Source: Prevotella histicola JCM 15637 = DNF00424
GTDB taxonomy: Bacteria; Bacteroidota; Bacteroidia; Bacteroidales; Bacteroidaceae
Direction: 5' to 3'
Assembly: GCF_000613925.1 (NCBI RefSeq)
Contig: NZ_BAJX01000007.1
Coordinates: forward strand, 62,001-126,000
DNA: 64,000 nt
Position numbers and translations under genes: made by a program. The notes under the pieces are model-generated. The model searched no databases. It had not been told where the DNA came from and was given only the letters and a program-made list of their open reading frames with translations. Of this stretch, positions 25,388-33,749 are shown one piece after another; the stretch's first letter is position 1; each line of letters begins with the position of its first letter.

Positions 25388-25453
25388 CATCATAATGAAA
25401 CGGGTGTCTCATCGTGATTAATTTTGCATCTCGTCATGATGAAAATAAGATAA
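25388..25453 (+). repeat. 22-bp-period TCATCATGATGA array, copy 1
   Basis: Three 22-base units (25388, 25410, 25432) begin CATCATAATGAAA, CATCGTGATTAA and CGTCATGATGAAA, variants of the palindrome TCATCATGATGA. A second array lies at 47858-47901. The stretch 25251-25522 holds nothing else that I can identify, apart from a TAATTTTG box inside the array that faces no gene. Confidence 0.6.
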
Positions 25454-25522
25454 AACACACAAGAAACAAATCCCCAACGTATGTGCTATTGCTGTCTTAA
25501 ACGTATGTTTTATGAAGTTTAA

Positions 25523-26518
25523 TCACTGTCCTCCCAACCGTTCAAAGTAAGTAATGATTTCCTCCCATGTCTTGAATTCATCACTACCGAAGCGTAAGAC
25601 AGTACCGAGAAAGTCTGGTTGTTCGGTGCTACTGATGAAGTAATCGCCGTAAAGAAGTTGTGGTTGATTGGTGAAGATGGCATGATTCCAGGCTGGAGCA
25701 CTGAATGTTTCTTCAATCCAAGCTTGTTGTTCGGTGATAACCGATGGGTTATTGGTAGGTGCAGGACTTACAAAATAGACGTTATAGTTATCGAGTAAGA
25801 GCTCATAAGCCTTGTGTAGGCTCGACTTTGGCTTACCATATCCATCGGCAAGGGTATCCTGACTGATAAGAACAGTGCGCCGTTCGCGCCCTTCTTGTCG
25901 GTCGTCAATCCATCGAATGACAGGCATGAGATAGTGGAAGATAGCCTTTTCAATGAGTCGGTGCTCCCCGTGGAAGTGGATGGCTTGGGTATAATGCTCG
26001 CTAAAGAGGTCGAATGTGTGCACAATCGGGTCTTCATCGCCGAAGAGTCCGAATACTTTTAGTTGCTCTTCCTCGGTCACTTGCGCAAAACATTGCTCTG
26101 TCATTTCCTTGTATTCCTTAACCAATGCCTTGGTGACAATGACTTCCTTTTCTCCATCCTGTCGTTCATTCTGATACACCTGCTTACCCATCATGTTGCT
26201 TTCGGTGATGGTTGATCCCATCTGAAAGGCTGGATTGACAAAGATACGGTCTACACCGTAGAGCATCTCTGTGTACATTCCACCCATTGAAGTACCAATG
26301 ATAAGGTCTGGATTCTCTGTCTTTACAAGGTTACGCAACAGCTCCATCGCCTCTTCGGGATGTATTGGGAGGTCGGGAGCAATGACTGTTGCCTGTGGCA
26401 TATAGTCACGAAGAATCTGTGCAGTGTGGGTTGATCCGGCTGACATGAAGCCGTGTACATAGATGATTTTCTTCCCTACCATGAGGTTGGGGAAGGTCTT
26501 TTTATATTGATTTTCCAT
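25523..26518 (-). CDS. YqiA-type hydrolase fused to an NT5C-like HAD domain
   Basis: 331 residues. Residues 15-205 are an alpha/beta hydrolase of the YqiA/YcfP type: IIYVHGFMSAGSTHTA, nucleophile Ser in GTSMGG, Asp in LFGDEDPIV, His in HGEHRLIEKAI. Residues 215-331 resemble cytosolic 5'-nucleotidase C: VYFVSPAPTNNPSVITEQQAWIEE, HAIFTNQPQLLYGDYFI, FGSDEFKTWEEI. The first HAD motif, normally DxD, reads LISQDTLADG, so the nucleophilic Asp is Ser. The HAD half is therefore probably inactive or a binding domain. It lies 10 bases after dgt and is likely co-transcribed. Confidence 0.8.
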   Translation of the reverse strand: MENQYKKTFPNLMVGKKIIYVHGFMSAGSTHTAQILRDYMPQATVIAPDLPIHPEEAMELLRNLVKTENPDLIIGTSMGGMYTEMLYGVDRIFVNPAFQMGSTITESNMMGKQVYQNERQDGEKEVIVTKALVKEYKEMTEQCFAQVTEEEQLKVFGLFGDEDPIVHTFDLFSEHYTQAIHFHGEHRLIEKAIFHYLMPVIRWIDDRQEGRERRTVLISQDTLADGYGKPKSSLHKAYELLLDNYNVYFVSPAPTNNPSVITEQQAWIEETFSAPAWNHAIFTNQPQLLYGDYFISSTEQPDFLGTVLRFGSDEFKTWEEIITYFERLGGQ

Positions 26519-26528
26519 TTAAAACTCC

Positions 26529-27866
26529 TTAAATGATGGGCAAACTGATGCCGTTTATCTTCTGATAGATGTCCAAAGCGTAGATGTCTGTCATGCCACT
26601 TATATAATCGATGACAGCCATGATACGTGTTTCAAGATCAGGACTCTGTATGTCGTACTGACTTGAGAAGCGTCGAATGAGCTGTTGACTATGGAAGTGT
26701 TCTGGGTTAACGGCAGCTCCGATGAGGTCATTCATGAGCGTTTCCATGATCTTATAACCCGATAATTCCACGTCAAGGACCGTCTTACTGCGATAAATCT
26801 CCCTTACAGAAACTTCTGCACAATGCTTGTAAGCCTTGCAAGGAAGCTCGGAGATATGCTTGATAAGCGATCCTTCGAAGGTTCCTTGTAGTATTTCTTG
26901 TTCATGTTCGACGAAAGCATTGACGCATTCTGCCTCCAATAATCCTACTGCACATGCTCGGAAGTAAACCACCTGTTCGTTCTTGTCGGTCACACCTTCG
27001 TCTTCTATGCGTTGACGGATGCTCCTTTTGGTCTCTTCATCGAAGAATCCCAGTAGCAATTCTGCCGTTTCTTCGAAAGAAAGAAGCTTCAGTTTATGAG
27101 CATCTTCAATATCCATTATCTCGTAACAGATATCATCTGCAGCTTCCATAAGATATACTAATGGGTGGCGAACATAGCGTATTCCTTCCTCTGTGTGCTC
27201 CTTTTCGATGATACCCAGCTCGTCGGCAATCTTCTTATAGGTGTCTTCCTCCGTCGAGAAGAAGCCAAATTTACCATGTTTCCCCGCAAAAGCAGAGCTG
27301 AAAGGGTACTTCACGATGCTTGCCAATGTGGTATAGGTCATAACAAAACCACCCTCACGACGCCCTAAGAAGCGATGTGTTAGCAAACGAAAGGCATTGG
27401 CATTTCCCTCGAAATGGGTTATATCATCCCAGAATCGTTTGCTGACTTTTTCCTTTAAGCAGGCTCCTGGACCTTCGGTAAAGAAAGATTGGATAGCTTT
27501 CTCACCACTATGTCCGAAGGGAGGGTTGCCCATGTCATGTGCATAGCATGCCGTTTGTACGATGGTTCCAATCTCTTCAAAGAGCGTACCACGCAGTTCT
27601 GGATGTTTTTTCATCAGCTTACGTGCCACGTCATCACCCAAAGACTTACCCAGTGAAGCTACTTCAAGGGAGTGAGTCAGGCGATTATGCACGAAGATAC
27701 TACCTGGAAGTGGGAAGACTTGAGTCTTGTTCTGTAGTCTTCGGAAGGGTGCTGAATAGATAAGACGGTCACTGTCACGCTTAAATTCAGAGCGATCATC
27801 GTGTCGAAGAGCATGCCGGTCTTCCTGTCCGAGCCGTTTATTGGATATGAGTTGTTGCCAGTTCAT
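26529..27866 (-). CDS. dgt: Deoxyguanosinetriphosphate triphosphohydrolase
   Basis: 445 residues, HD-domain enzyme splitting dGTP to deoxyguanosine and tripolyphosphate. FRRLQNKTQVFPLP and NRLTHSLEVASLG give the first His, ACYAHDMGNPPFGHSGEKA carries the HD pair, and YLMEAADDICYEIMDIED gives the last metal Asp. It is divergent from dut, so two nucleotide-pool enzymes share one intergenic region. Confidence 0.95.
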   Translation of the reverse strand: MNWQQLISNKRLGQEDRHALRHDDRSEFKRDSDRLIYSAPFRRLQNKTQVFPLPGSIFVHNRLTHSLEVASLGKSLGDDVARKLMKKHPELRGTLFEEIGTIVQTACYAHDMGNPPFGHSGEKAIQSFFTEGPGACLKEKVSKRFWDDITHFEGNANAFRLLTHRFLGRREGGFVMTYTTLASIVKYPFSSAFAGKHGKFGFFSTEEDTYKKIADELGIIEKEHTEEGIRYVRHPLVYLMEAADDICYEIMDIEDAHKLKLLSFEETAELLLGFFDEETKRSIRQRIEDEGVTDKNEQVVYFRACAVGLLEAECVNAFVEHEQEILQGTFEGSLIKHISELPCKAYKHCAEVSVREIYRSKTVLDVELSGYKIMETLMNDLIGAAVNPEHFHSQQLIRRFSSQYDIQSPDLETRIMAVIDYISGMTDIYALDIYQKINGISLPII

Positions 27867-27927
27867 TGTCTTTGAATGCTGTTTGAGGGGGATTAAAGAA
27901 TTGATATCAGCCTTGGAAAGCCGCTCG

Positions 27928-27935
27928 CAAAAGTA
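27928..27935 (-). promoter_or_regulatory. -7 box of dgt
   Basis: TACTTTTG on the minus strand, 61 bases before the dgt start codon, within the divergent dgt/dut region. Confidence 0.5.
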
Positions 27936-27998
27936 ATTAAAATTGGCTAAAAACGGGCTTTTTACAATGAAAAATTCAGCAATGTGGCATTAATTGTT

Positions 27999-28006
27999 TA
28001 ATTTTG
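27999..28006 (+). promoter_or_regulatory. -7 box of dut
   Basis: TAATTTTG, 17 bases before the dut start codon; likely promoter of the dut-TPR-DUF4292-EnvC-like operon. Confidence 0.65.
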
Positions 28007-28023
28007 CACCTTATTAAATAGCG

Positions 28024-28461
28024 ATGATAAAGATAAAAGTAATCAATAAAGGGCATCAGCAACTTCCTGCTTATGCCACTTCACAGAGCGCAGGAATGGA
28101 CCTTCGCGCTAATATTGACGAGAAGATCGTGTTGCATCCCATGGAACGTAGGCTTATACCGACAGGATTATACATAGCACTTCCTGCTGGTTATGAGGCT
28201 CAAGTACGCCCTCGTAGCGGTTTAGCATTGAAACATGGGCTCACAGTATTGAACTCTCCAGGTACGATAGATGCTGATTACCGGGGTGAAATCATGGTAT
28301 TACTTATCAATTTCTCGGATGAAGACTTCATTATTAATGATGGTGAACGCATTGCACAGATGGTCATTGCACGTCATGAGCAAGGAGAATTCATAGAAGT
28401 AGAGGAACTTGATGAGACTGAACGTGGTACTGGTGGATACGGACATACGGGCGTAAAATAA
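28024..28461 (+). CDS. dut: Deoxyuridine 5'-triphosphate nucleotidohydrolase (dUTPase)
   Basis: 145 residues, trimeric enzyme converting dUTP to dUMP and PPi. All five family motifs are visible: [30 protein letters not shown] (catalytic Asp), GERIAQMVI and the C-terminal [11 protein letters not shown]. It begins a four-gene run on the same strand. Confidence 0.97.
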   Translation: MIKIKVINKGHQQLPAYATSQSAGMDLRANIDEKIVLHPMERRLIPTGLYIALPAGYEAQVRPRSGLALKHGLTVLNSPGTIDADYRGEIMVLLINFSDEDFIINDGERIAQMVIARHEQGEFIEVEELDETERGTGGYGHTGVK

Positions 28462-28504
28462 CAAAAGAAGGGTAAAAGGAATATTTGTTAAGGTCATACA
28501 TTTG

Positions 28505-30226
28505 ATGAAAGTACGAACTAATTTAAGCAAAGTCGTCCTGACGATCGTGTTGTTAGGAGGCTCTTTAGGACTGCATGCAGAAGACTATGATAGCTTGCAG
28601 AGCTATAACTATTTCTTCTTAGAAGGCGTTCGACAGCAAGAGATGGGTAATCTTACGGCTGCGTTCGACCTGCTTCGTCATGCTCGTGACCTTAATCCTA
28701 ACGCCCCAGAGGTGTATTATCTGTTGGCACCTTACTATGTTGACCTGAAAGATGACACCCGTTCACGCGCTTATTATGAACGTGCTGCTACATTAGACCC
28801 AGAGAACTCCAGTTATATTGAGAAGCTTGGACAGCTTTATGTCTCACAGAAAGACTATCCAAATGCTATCAATGCTTACGAAAAACTCTATGCTTTGAAC
28901 AAAGCTCGTGTGGATGTTCTGCAGATTCTCTACCAACTTTATGGCTCACAGAACGAGTTTCAACAGATGATTAACGTCCTCAACCGTATAGAAGTACTTG
29001 AAGGTAGCAGTGAACAGATATCCCTTAGCAAGATGCAAATCTATGAACAGATGGGCGAAAAGCGTAAGGAGTATGATGAGTTGAAGTCACTTGTTGATTC
29101 ACATCCGCTGGATTTGAATTATAAAGTCATGTTCGGCAACTGGCTTTTACAGAACGGTAAGAAGAAAGAAGCAGTCAAGTTGTACCGCAATGTACTGAAG
29201 GAAGAACCGACGAATGCCCTGGCTAAGTTGTCATTATTGGATTATTATCGTACGATAGGAGACCAAGCTACTGTGGATGTCATCACACAAGAGCTGCTAC
29301 AATCACCTAAAACGGAGAAAGAAACAAAGATAGCTTTGCTCCGACAGGTTATCTCTTCGAATCAACAAGCAAATGTTTCGGACAGTGCAGAGGTGATGAA
29401 ACTCTTCTCACAAGCGCTGTCTGTGCCACAGACAGATGCTGACATCCTGATGATGAAAGCTGCTTATATGTCATTAAAGAAGATGCCGAAGGCTGAAATC
29501 AACCGTGTTTATGAACAAGCTATAGATGTTGAACCTGATAATTCACGTGCTCGTATAGCGTTGATACAGAACATTTGGGATACAGGAGACTATGATAAGG
29601 TCATTGCTATCTGCCGACCTGCACAGGAATATAACCCTGAAGAGATGGTTTTCTATTACTTTCAGGGTATGGCACAGTATCAGAAGCATGAAAATGATGC
29701 AGCATTGCAGACCTTCAGGAAGGGTGTTAGTCAGATAAAAGCAGACAGTAATCCTGATGTTGTTTCGGACTTTTATGCCTTGATGGGCGAGATTCTTCAT
29801 GAAAAAGGTCGTCTTGCAGAGTCTTTTCAGGCTTACGACAGCTGTCTACAATGGAAACCTGACAACATAGCTGCGATGAATAACTATGCTTATTACCTCA
29901 GTGAGGCAAACAAAGACTTGCCAAAAGCTGAGCAATTGAGCTACAAAACGATAAAAGCAGAGCCGAATAACAGTACATTCCTTGATACTTATGCTTGGAT
30001 TCTCTTCCAACAGAAGCGTTATGAGGAAGCTAAAATTTATATAGATCAAGCTATTCGCAGTGATTCAACACTTACAGGAGTAGTAAAAGAGCATGCTGGT
30101 GACATCTATGCCATGACTGGAGACATTGATAAAGCACTTGAGTTCTGGCAGCAATCTCTCAAAGGTGGCAATCAAAGTGCAGTACTAAAGAAGAAGATAC
30201 AACTAAAGAAATACGTAGCAAAATGA
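28505..30226 (+). CDS. Secreted tetratricopeptide-repeat protein
   Basis: About 573 residues from ATG 28505 (a TTG directly before it is also in frame). A signal peptide (VVLTIVLLGGSLGLHA) is followed by some fourteen TPR-like helical pairs, for example AFDLLRHARDLNPNAPEVYYLLA and AMNNYAYYLSEANKDLPKAE. It is probably a periplasmic or outer-membrane-associated scaffold. The order dut, TPR, DUF4292 lipoprotein, EnvC-like is one I associate with Bacteroidales, hinting at a role in envelope or cell-wall maintenance. Its stop overlaps the next start by 4 bases. Confidence 0.88.
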   Translation: MKVRTNLSKVVLTIVLLGGSLGLHAEDYDSLQSYNYFFLEGVRQQEMGNLTAAFDLLRHARDLNPNAPEVYYLLAPYYVDLKDDTRSRAYYERAATLDPENSSYIEKLGQLYVSQKDYPNAINAYEKLYALNKARVDVLQILYQLYGSQNEFQQMINVLNRIEVLEGSSEQISLSKMQIYEQMGEKRKEYDELKSLVDSHPLDLNYKVMFGNWLLQNGKKKEAVKLYRNVLKEEPTNALAKLSLLDYYRTIGDQATVDVITQELLQSPKTEKETKIALLRQVISSNQQANVSDSAEVMKLFSQALSVPQTDADILMMKAAYMSLKKMPKAEINRVYEQAIDVEPDNSRARIALIQNIWDTGDYDKVIAICRPAQEYNPEEMVFYYFQGMAQYQKHENDAALQTFRKGVSQIKADSNPDVVSDFYALMGEILHEKGRLAESFQAYDSCLQWKPDNIAAMNNYAYYLSEANKDLPKAEQLSYKTIKAEPNNSTFLDTYAWILFQQKRYEEAKIYIDQAIRSDSTLTGVVKEHAGDIYAMTGDIDKALEFWQQSLKGGNQSAVLKKKIQLKKYVAK

Positions 30227-31131
30227 AAACAAATAAGATATTAATAACAGGAATGACAGTCCTTTTACTGGCTTCCTGTGGCACTCATAAGACTGTTGTC
30301 AAACAAAAAGATGTGAAGGTTGAACAGGGTAATGCAACTCTTCCAAGTACCAAAAGCAGTACCAATCAGAAGCTAATCTTTGTTCAGCGTGTGGCAGATC
30401 AGGCTCTTTATCAGAAGAACTTGGTGTCAAACCTTACCTTTACACTCAATGATGGGCATAAAGACATCACAGTTCCAGGTATTCTTCACATGCGTAAGGA
30501 TGAGGTAATACGGCTTCAGCTGCTCATACCTATCATCCGTAGTGAGGTAGGACGTATGGAATTCACGAAAGATTATGTGCTTTTCATTGACCGAATACAC
30601 AAGCAATACGTCAAGGCAAACTATAATGAGGTGGCTTTCTTACGTGATAATGGAATCAACTTCTACTCCCTTCAATCTCTATTCTGGAACCAATTGTTCA
30701 TTCCAGGACAGCAACGTGTGAACGAAAGCAGCCTGTCTGCGTTTGACGTAGACCTTGCTACGTTGGCAAATAGTAGTAATTCAACAACTGCAGTGACGTT
30801 AAAAGACGGCAAAATGACCTATCGCTGGATGGCACAGACGCTTTCAGGGCTAATCAGTGAGGCTCGGGCACAGTATGTTAGTCCGTCTCACGGCGTGTCA
30901 ACACTTACGTGGAAGTATGGAAATTTCCAACCATTTGGATCAAAGAAGTTCCCTGCACGCCATGAACTGACTATAGAAACGGATGCAACTAAGCAGAAGA
31001 AAACGTTCAAAGCAACCTTTGAAATGGATGGCTTCAGCGATGCAAGTGATTGGGAAACCATCACTACACCATCAGATAAGTACACAAAAGTGAGTGTAGA
31101 AGAAATCCTTCGCAAATTAACGAACATGTAA
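30223..31131 (+). CDS. DUF4292 lipoprotein
   Basis: 302 residues with lipobox LLASC (Cys about 19). The body fits DUF4292, a LolA/LolB-like beta fold: VADQALYQKNLVSNLTFTLN, VPGILHMRKDEVIRLQLLIP and a C-terminal HELTIETDATKQKKTFKATFEM strand series. Probably an outer-membrane lipoprotein that handles a hydrophobic ligand. It overlaps the TPR gene by 4 bases and abuts the next gene directly, so the three are translated together. Confidence 0.85.
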   Translation: MKTNKILITGMTVLLLASCGTHKTVVKQKDVKVEQGNATLPSTKSSTNQKLIFVQRVADQALYQKNLVSNLTFTLNDGHKDITVPGILHMRKDEVIRLQLLIPIIRSEVGRMEFTKDYVLFIDRIHKQYVKANYNEVAFLRDNGINFYSLQSLFWNQLFIPGQQRVNESSLSAFDVDLATLANSSNSTTAVTLKDGKMTYRWMAQTLSGLISEARAQYVSPSHGVSTLTWKYGNFQPFGSKKFPARHELTIETDATKQKKTFKATFEMDGFSDASDWETITTPSDKYTKVSVEEILRKLTNM

Positions 31132-33114
31132 ATGAAACGACTTTTTTTATCTTTTCTATTATTGATAACGTGCTTGCTGACGACATTTGGGCAGCATTCA
31201 AAGCGAAATAAGGGCTCAAAGAAGAGTCTAACAGTACAATCTGTGCAGCAAAAGCAGACGAAAAACGGGACGAAGACTGCTGTTGCTGCTGTAAAGGACA
31301 CCAAGAATCAACCTGTAAAAGGCAATGGAAAGGCTGATAAGAATCAACCTGTCACCAACCGTAAGGGGCATTCTGCAACTGCAACGAAAGCCCAGCAGCC
31401 GACGAATGATACCCATCAGCAGGTTAATAAGAAAGGACAAGCTGTTAATGGGAAGGTAAATGGGAAGAATGTGCGTGGTGGAAAGCATGGCACAAAGGCT
31501 CCCAGATATGTTACAACAGAGGAAATCAAAGGTCTACAGAGGCAGAATCAACAGATTCAGAAGGAGATTTCTGAGCACGAAGAAGAGATGAAAGTCAAGC
31601 AGAAGGACGTAGAAACCCGTCTGCAGAAGATTGTTCGTCTTGACACAGAGATTGGTCAGCATCAGAGAACGATTGATACAATTGCCACAGATATTAAAGG
31701 ATTGGATAATAATATTGGTATATTGAAAAGTCAATTGGTGTCTTTAGAGGCTCAACTTGGTGAGCGTCGTTCTCGTTTTATCCGTTCCATGCGTTATATG
31801 GCACGCCATCGAAGTATCCAAGACAAGCTGATGTTCGTGTTTTCTGCAAAGAGTCTGACGCAGATGTATCGTCGTTTGCGTTTCGTTCGTGAGTATGCTG
31901 CTTATCAACGGGCACAAGGAGAGCAGTTACAAGCTAAACAACGTCAGGTGGATGAGAAGCATAATCAGCTGCAACAGGTACGTGGTCACAAGAGTAACCT
32001 GCTTTATAAAGACCGTATAGTACATGCTCAGATGGAGCATAAGCGTGTAGAACAGCAGAATGTTGTTGCTACTTTGCAACAGGATCAGAAGGTCCTTCAG
32101 GGTGTGATAGCACAACGCAGACAACAGCAGCAAGCGTTGAATGCACAGATTGACCGACTCATTCAGATTGAAATACAGAAGGCTCGTGCCCGTGCAATAG
32201 CTGAAGCTCGTGCGCAAGCTGCCGCCCGTGCTGCTGCAGCAAAGAAGCGTGCGGAGGAGATTGCACGCAAGAAAGCGGCTGCAGAGGCGGCTGCTCGGGA
32301 GAATGCACGTCGTATTGCAGAGGCTAAAGCACGTGAGGAGAAGGCTAAAGCTGAGGCTCGTGCTGCTGCAGCAGCAGCCGAACGTGCGCGTCAAGAGGCT
32401 GCTGCTCGTGCTGCTGCAGCCCGTGCTGCCGCTGAGAAAACCCGTCAGGAAGCAGCCCAGAAGGAACGTGCTGCAGCCCGTGAGCGTGCCATTCGCAAGG
32501 CAGAACAGCAGGAAGCAGCTGCTAAGGATGCTATGGCAAAGGCGGAAGCAAAGGCAAATGCAGCTCAGGCACGTGCCGATCAAGTTGCTCGTGAGGCTGA
32601 ATCGAATCGTATTGCAGCTGAACGTAAGGCGGCAGCTGACCGTGAACGTGCAGCCAGAGAGACTGCTGCTGCACAGGCTTCGTCTGCTAATGATGACATG
32701 CTGACCTCTGCTGACCGTGCTTTGACGGGTAGTTTCGCTAATAATCGTGGTCGTTTGCCAATGCCAATGTCTGGTCATATCGTAAGCCATTTTGGGCAAT
32801 ATGATGTTGCAGGTATGTCGAATGTGCGTTTGAGCAATGACGGTATCAATATCAAGGGAGCACCGGGCAGTGCTGTTCGCAGCGTCTTTATGGGAGAAGT
32901 GAGCGGTGTGTTTATGGCAGGAGGTGTAAGTGTGGTTATGATTCGTCATGGTATCTACATCACTGTTTATGCTAATCTCGGTTCAGTCAGTGTGGGTCGA
33001 GGACAGAAAGTGGGTACTGGTCAGACCATCGGAACCGTTGGTAAGGGTGGAATCCTGCAGTTCCAGCTGAGAAAAGAGACTGCTAAACTGAACCCAGAAC
33101 AGTGGTTGCGGTAA
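31132..33114 (+). CDS. EnvC-like murein hydrolase activator with a degenerate LytM domain
   Basis: 660 residues. Signal peptide, Gln/Lys/Thr-rich linker, coiled-coil (about 125-350; QRQNQQIQKEISEHEEEMK, FSAKSLTQMYRRLRFVREY typical of EnvC), a 150-residue Ala/Arg/Glu-rich helical stretch (about 350-510), then an M23/LytM-like domain (about 540-660). The zinc ligands are lost: the usual HxGxD reads NDGIN, and the usual HxH reads LQFQL. It should therefore bind and activate an amidase rather than cut peptidoglycan, as EnvC does. The ATG directly follows the stop of the previous gene. Confidence 0.88.
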   Translation: MKRLFLSFLLLITCLLTTFGQHSKRNKGSKKSLTVQSVQQKQTKNGTKTAVAAVKDTKNQPVKGNGKADKNQPVTNRKGHSATATKAQQPTNDTHQQVNKKGQAVNGKVNGKNVRGGKHGTKAPRYVTTEEIKGLQRQNQQIQKEISEHEEEMKVKQKDVETRLQKIVRLDTEIGQHQRTIDTIATDIKGLDNNIGILKSQLVSLEAQLGERRSRFIRSMRYMARHRSIQDKLMFVFSAKSLTQMYRRLRFVREYAAYQRAQGEQLQAKQRQVDEKHNQLQQVRGHKSNLLYKDRIVHAQMEHKRVEQQNVVATLQQDQKVLQGVIAQRRQQQQALNAQIDRLIQIEIQKARARAIAEARAQAAARAAAAKKRAEEIARKKAAAEAAARENARRIAEAKAREEKAKAEARAAAAAAERARQEAAARAAAARAAAEKTRQEAAQKERAAARERAIRKAEQQEAAAKDAMAKAEAKANAAQARADQVAREAESNRIAAERKAAADRERAARETAAAQASSANDDMLTSADRALTGSFANNRGRLPMPMSGHIVSHFGQYDVAGMSNVRLSNDGINIKGAPGSAVRSVFMGEVSGVFMAGGVSVVMIRHGIYITVYANLGSVSVGRGQKVGTGQTIGTVGKGGILQFQLRKETAKLNPEQWLR

Positions 33115-33150
33115 TTCTTCCAGCCTTTTTTGCGGAATAAATAATAAGGT

Positions 33151-33196
33151 TATTCTCACGAAAACAGCTCATTTGTTTTCGTGAGAATATTTTTTT
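33151..33196 (+). terminator. Terminator of the dut operon
   Basis: A perfect 16-bp stem (TATTCTCACGAAAACA and its complement) with a 7-base loop and at least seven T. Confidence 0.93.
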
Positions 33197-33313
33197 GCTC
33201 TTTACGAAATAGCTTTACACATTTCTTTTGGTATCGAACGGTGTAATGCATGAGATTCTCTTATTTTTGGCTTTGTAACTATTGGATAATCAGAAGGTTA
33301 CAGATGGGCTTGT

Positions 33314-33423
33314 AAAAGACGCCCTTTTACCCTTCAAAAGATGCCCTTTTGCACGTCAAAAGGGCACCTTTTACAATGCAAAAGGTGCCCTTTTAGAATG
33401 TAAAAGAGCCTCTATTGAAATGC
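33314..33423 (+). repeat. 22-bp-period AAAAG...CTTTT array, locus 2 (five units)
   Basis: Units start at 33314, 33336, 33358, 33380 and 33402. Before them: CTTTGTAAC, ATCAGA, GGTTACAGA. After them: GAAATGCT then ATTACAAAATAGG, also seen at locus 1. No gene in 33424-33717. Confidence 0.9.
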
Positions 33424-33717
33424 TTATGTGTATTTATTATTACAAAATAGGTTTTCTATCTCCTTGTTATATGGTAACGTTGAGAATCTAAAAACGTGTT
33501 AGGAGCTTTGCCGATGGGCAACTATTCTTGGTTACATTGCAATTATCGCCAAGGTGAATAAACTCTTTTTTTTTCTTTATTTGTGGATGATGCGGCTATC
33601 AGTACTTCATAAAAGACTGATCGTTTCATGACTAAAAGCTTCGGATTTCATTGTGCGACAAATATCAGAAATCATGATTTAATATCCAAATAATTTCCTT
33701 CTTTGCAGAGAAATGTT

Positions 33718-33725
33718 TATATTTG
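33718..33725 (+). promoter_or_regulatory. -7 box of the acyl-CoA ligase gene
   Basis: TATATTTG; it overlaps an in-frame ATG at 33723, which is therefore unlikely to be the start. Confidence 0.55.
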
Positions 33726-33749
33726 CAGGTAATAAAAATACATATTATC

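Noticed and set aside
25419..25426. TAATTTTG as a promoter on the plus strand
   Set aside because: It lies within the 22-bp TCATCATGATGA array and faces only minus-strand genes; a chance match is more likely.
31927..32949. 340-codon antisense frame inside the EnvC-like gene
   Set aside because: A shadow of the GC-biased Ala/Arg codons; the Cys/Ser-rich product has no protein-like pattern.
33282..33491. 69-codon open frame over array locus 2
   Set aside because: Its sequence is a translation of the 22-base units; similar frames occur at the other arrays in other phases.
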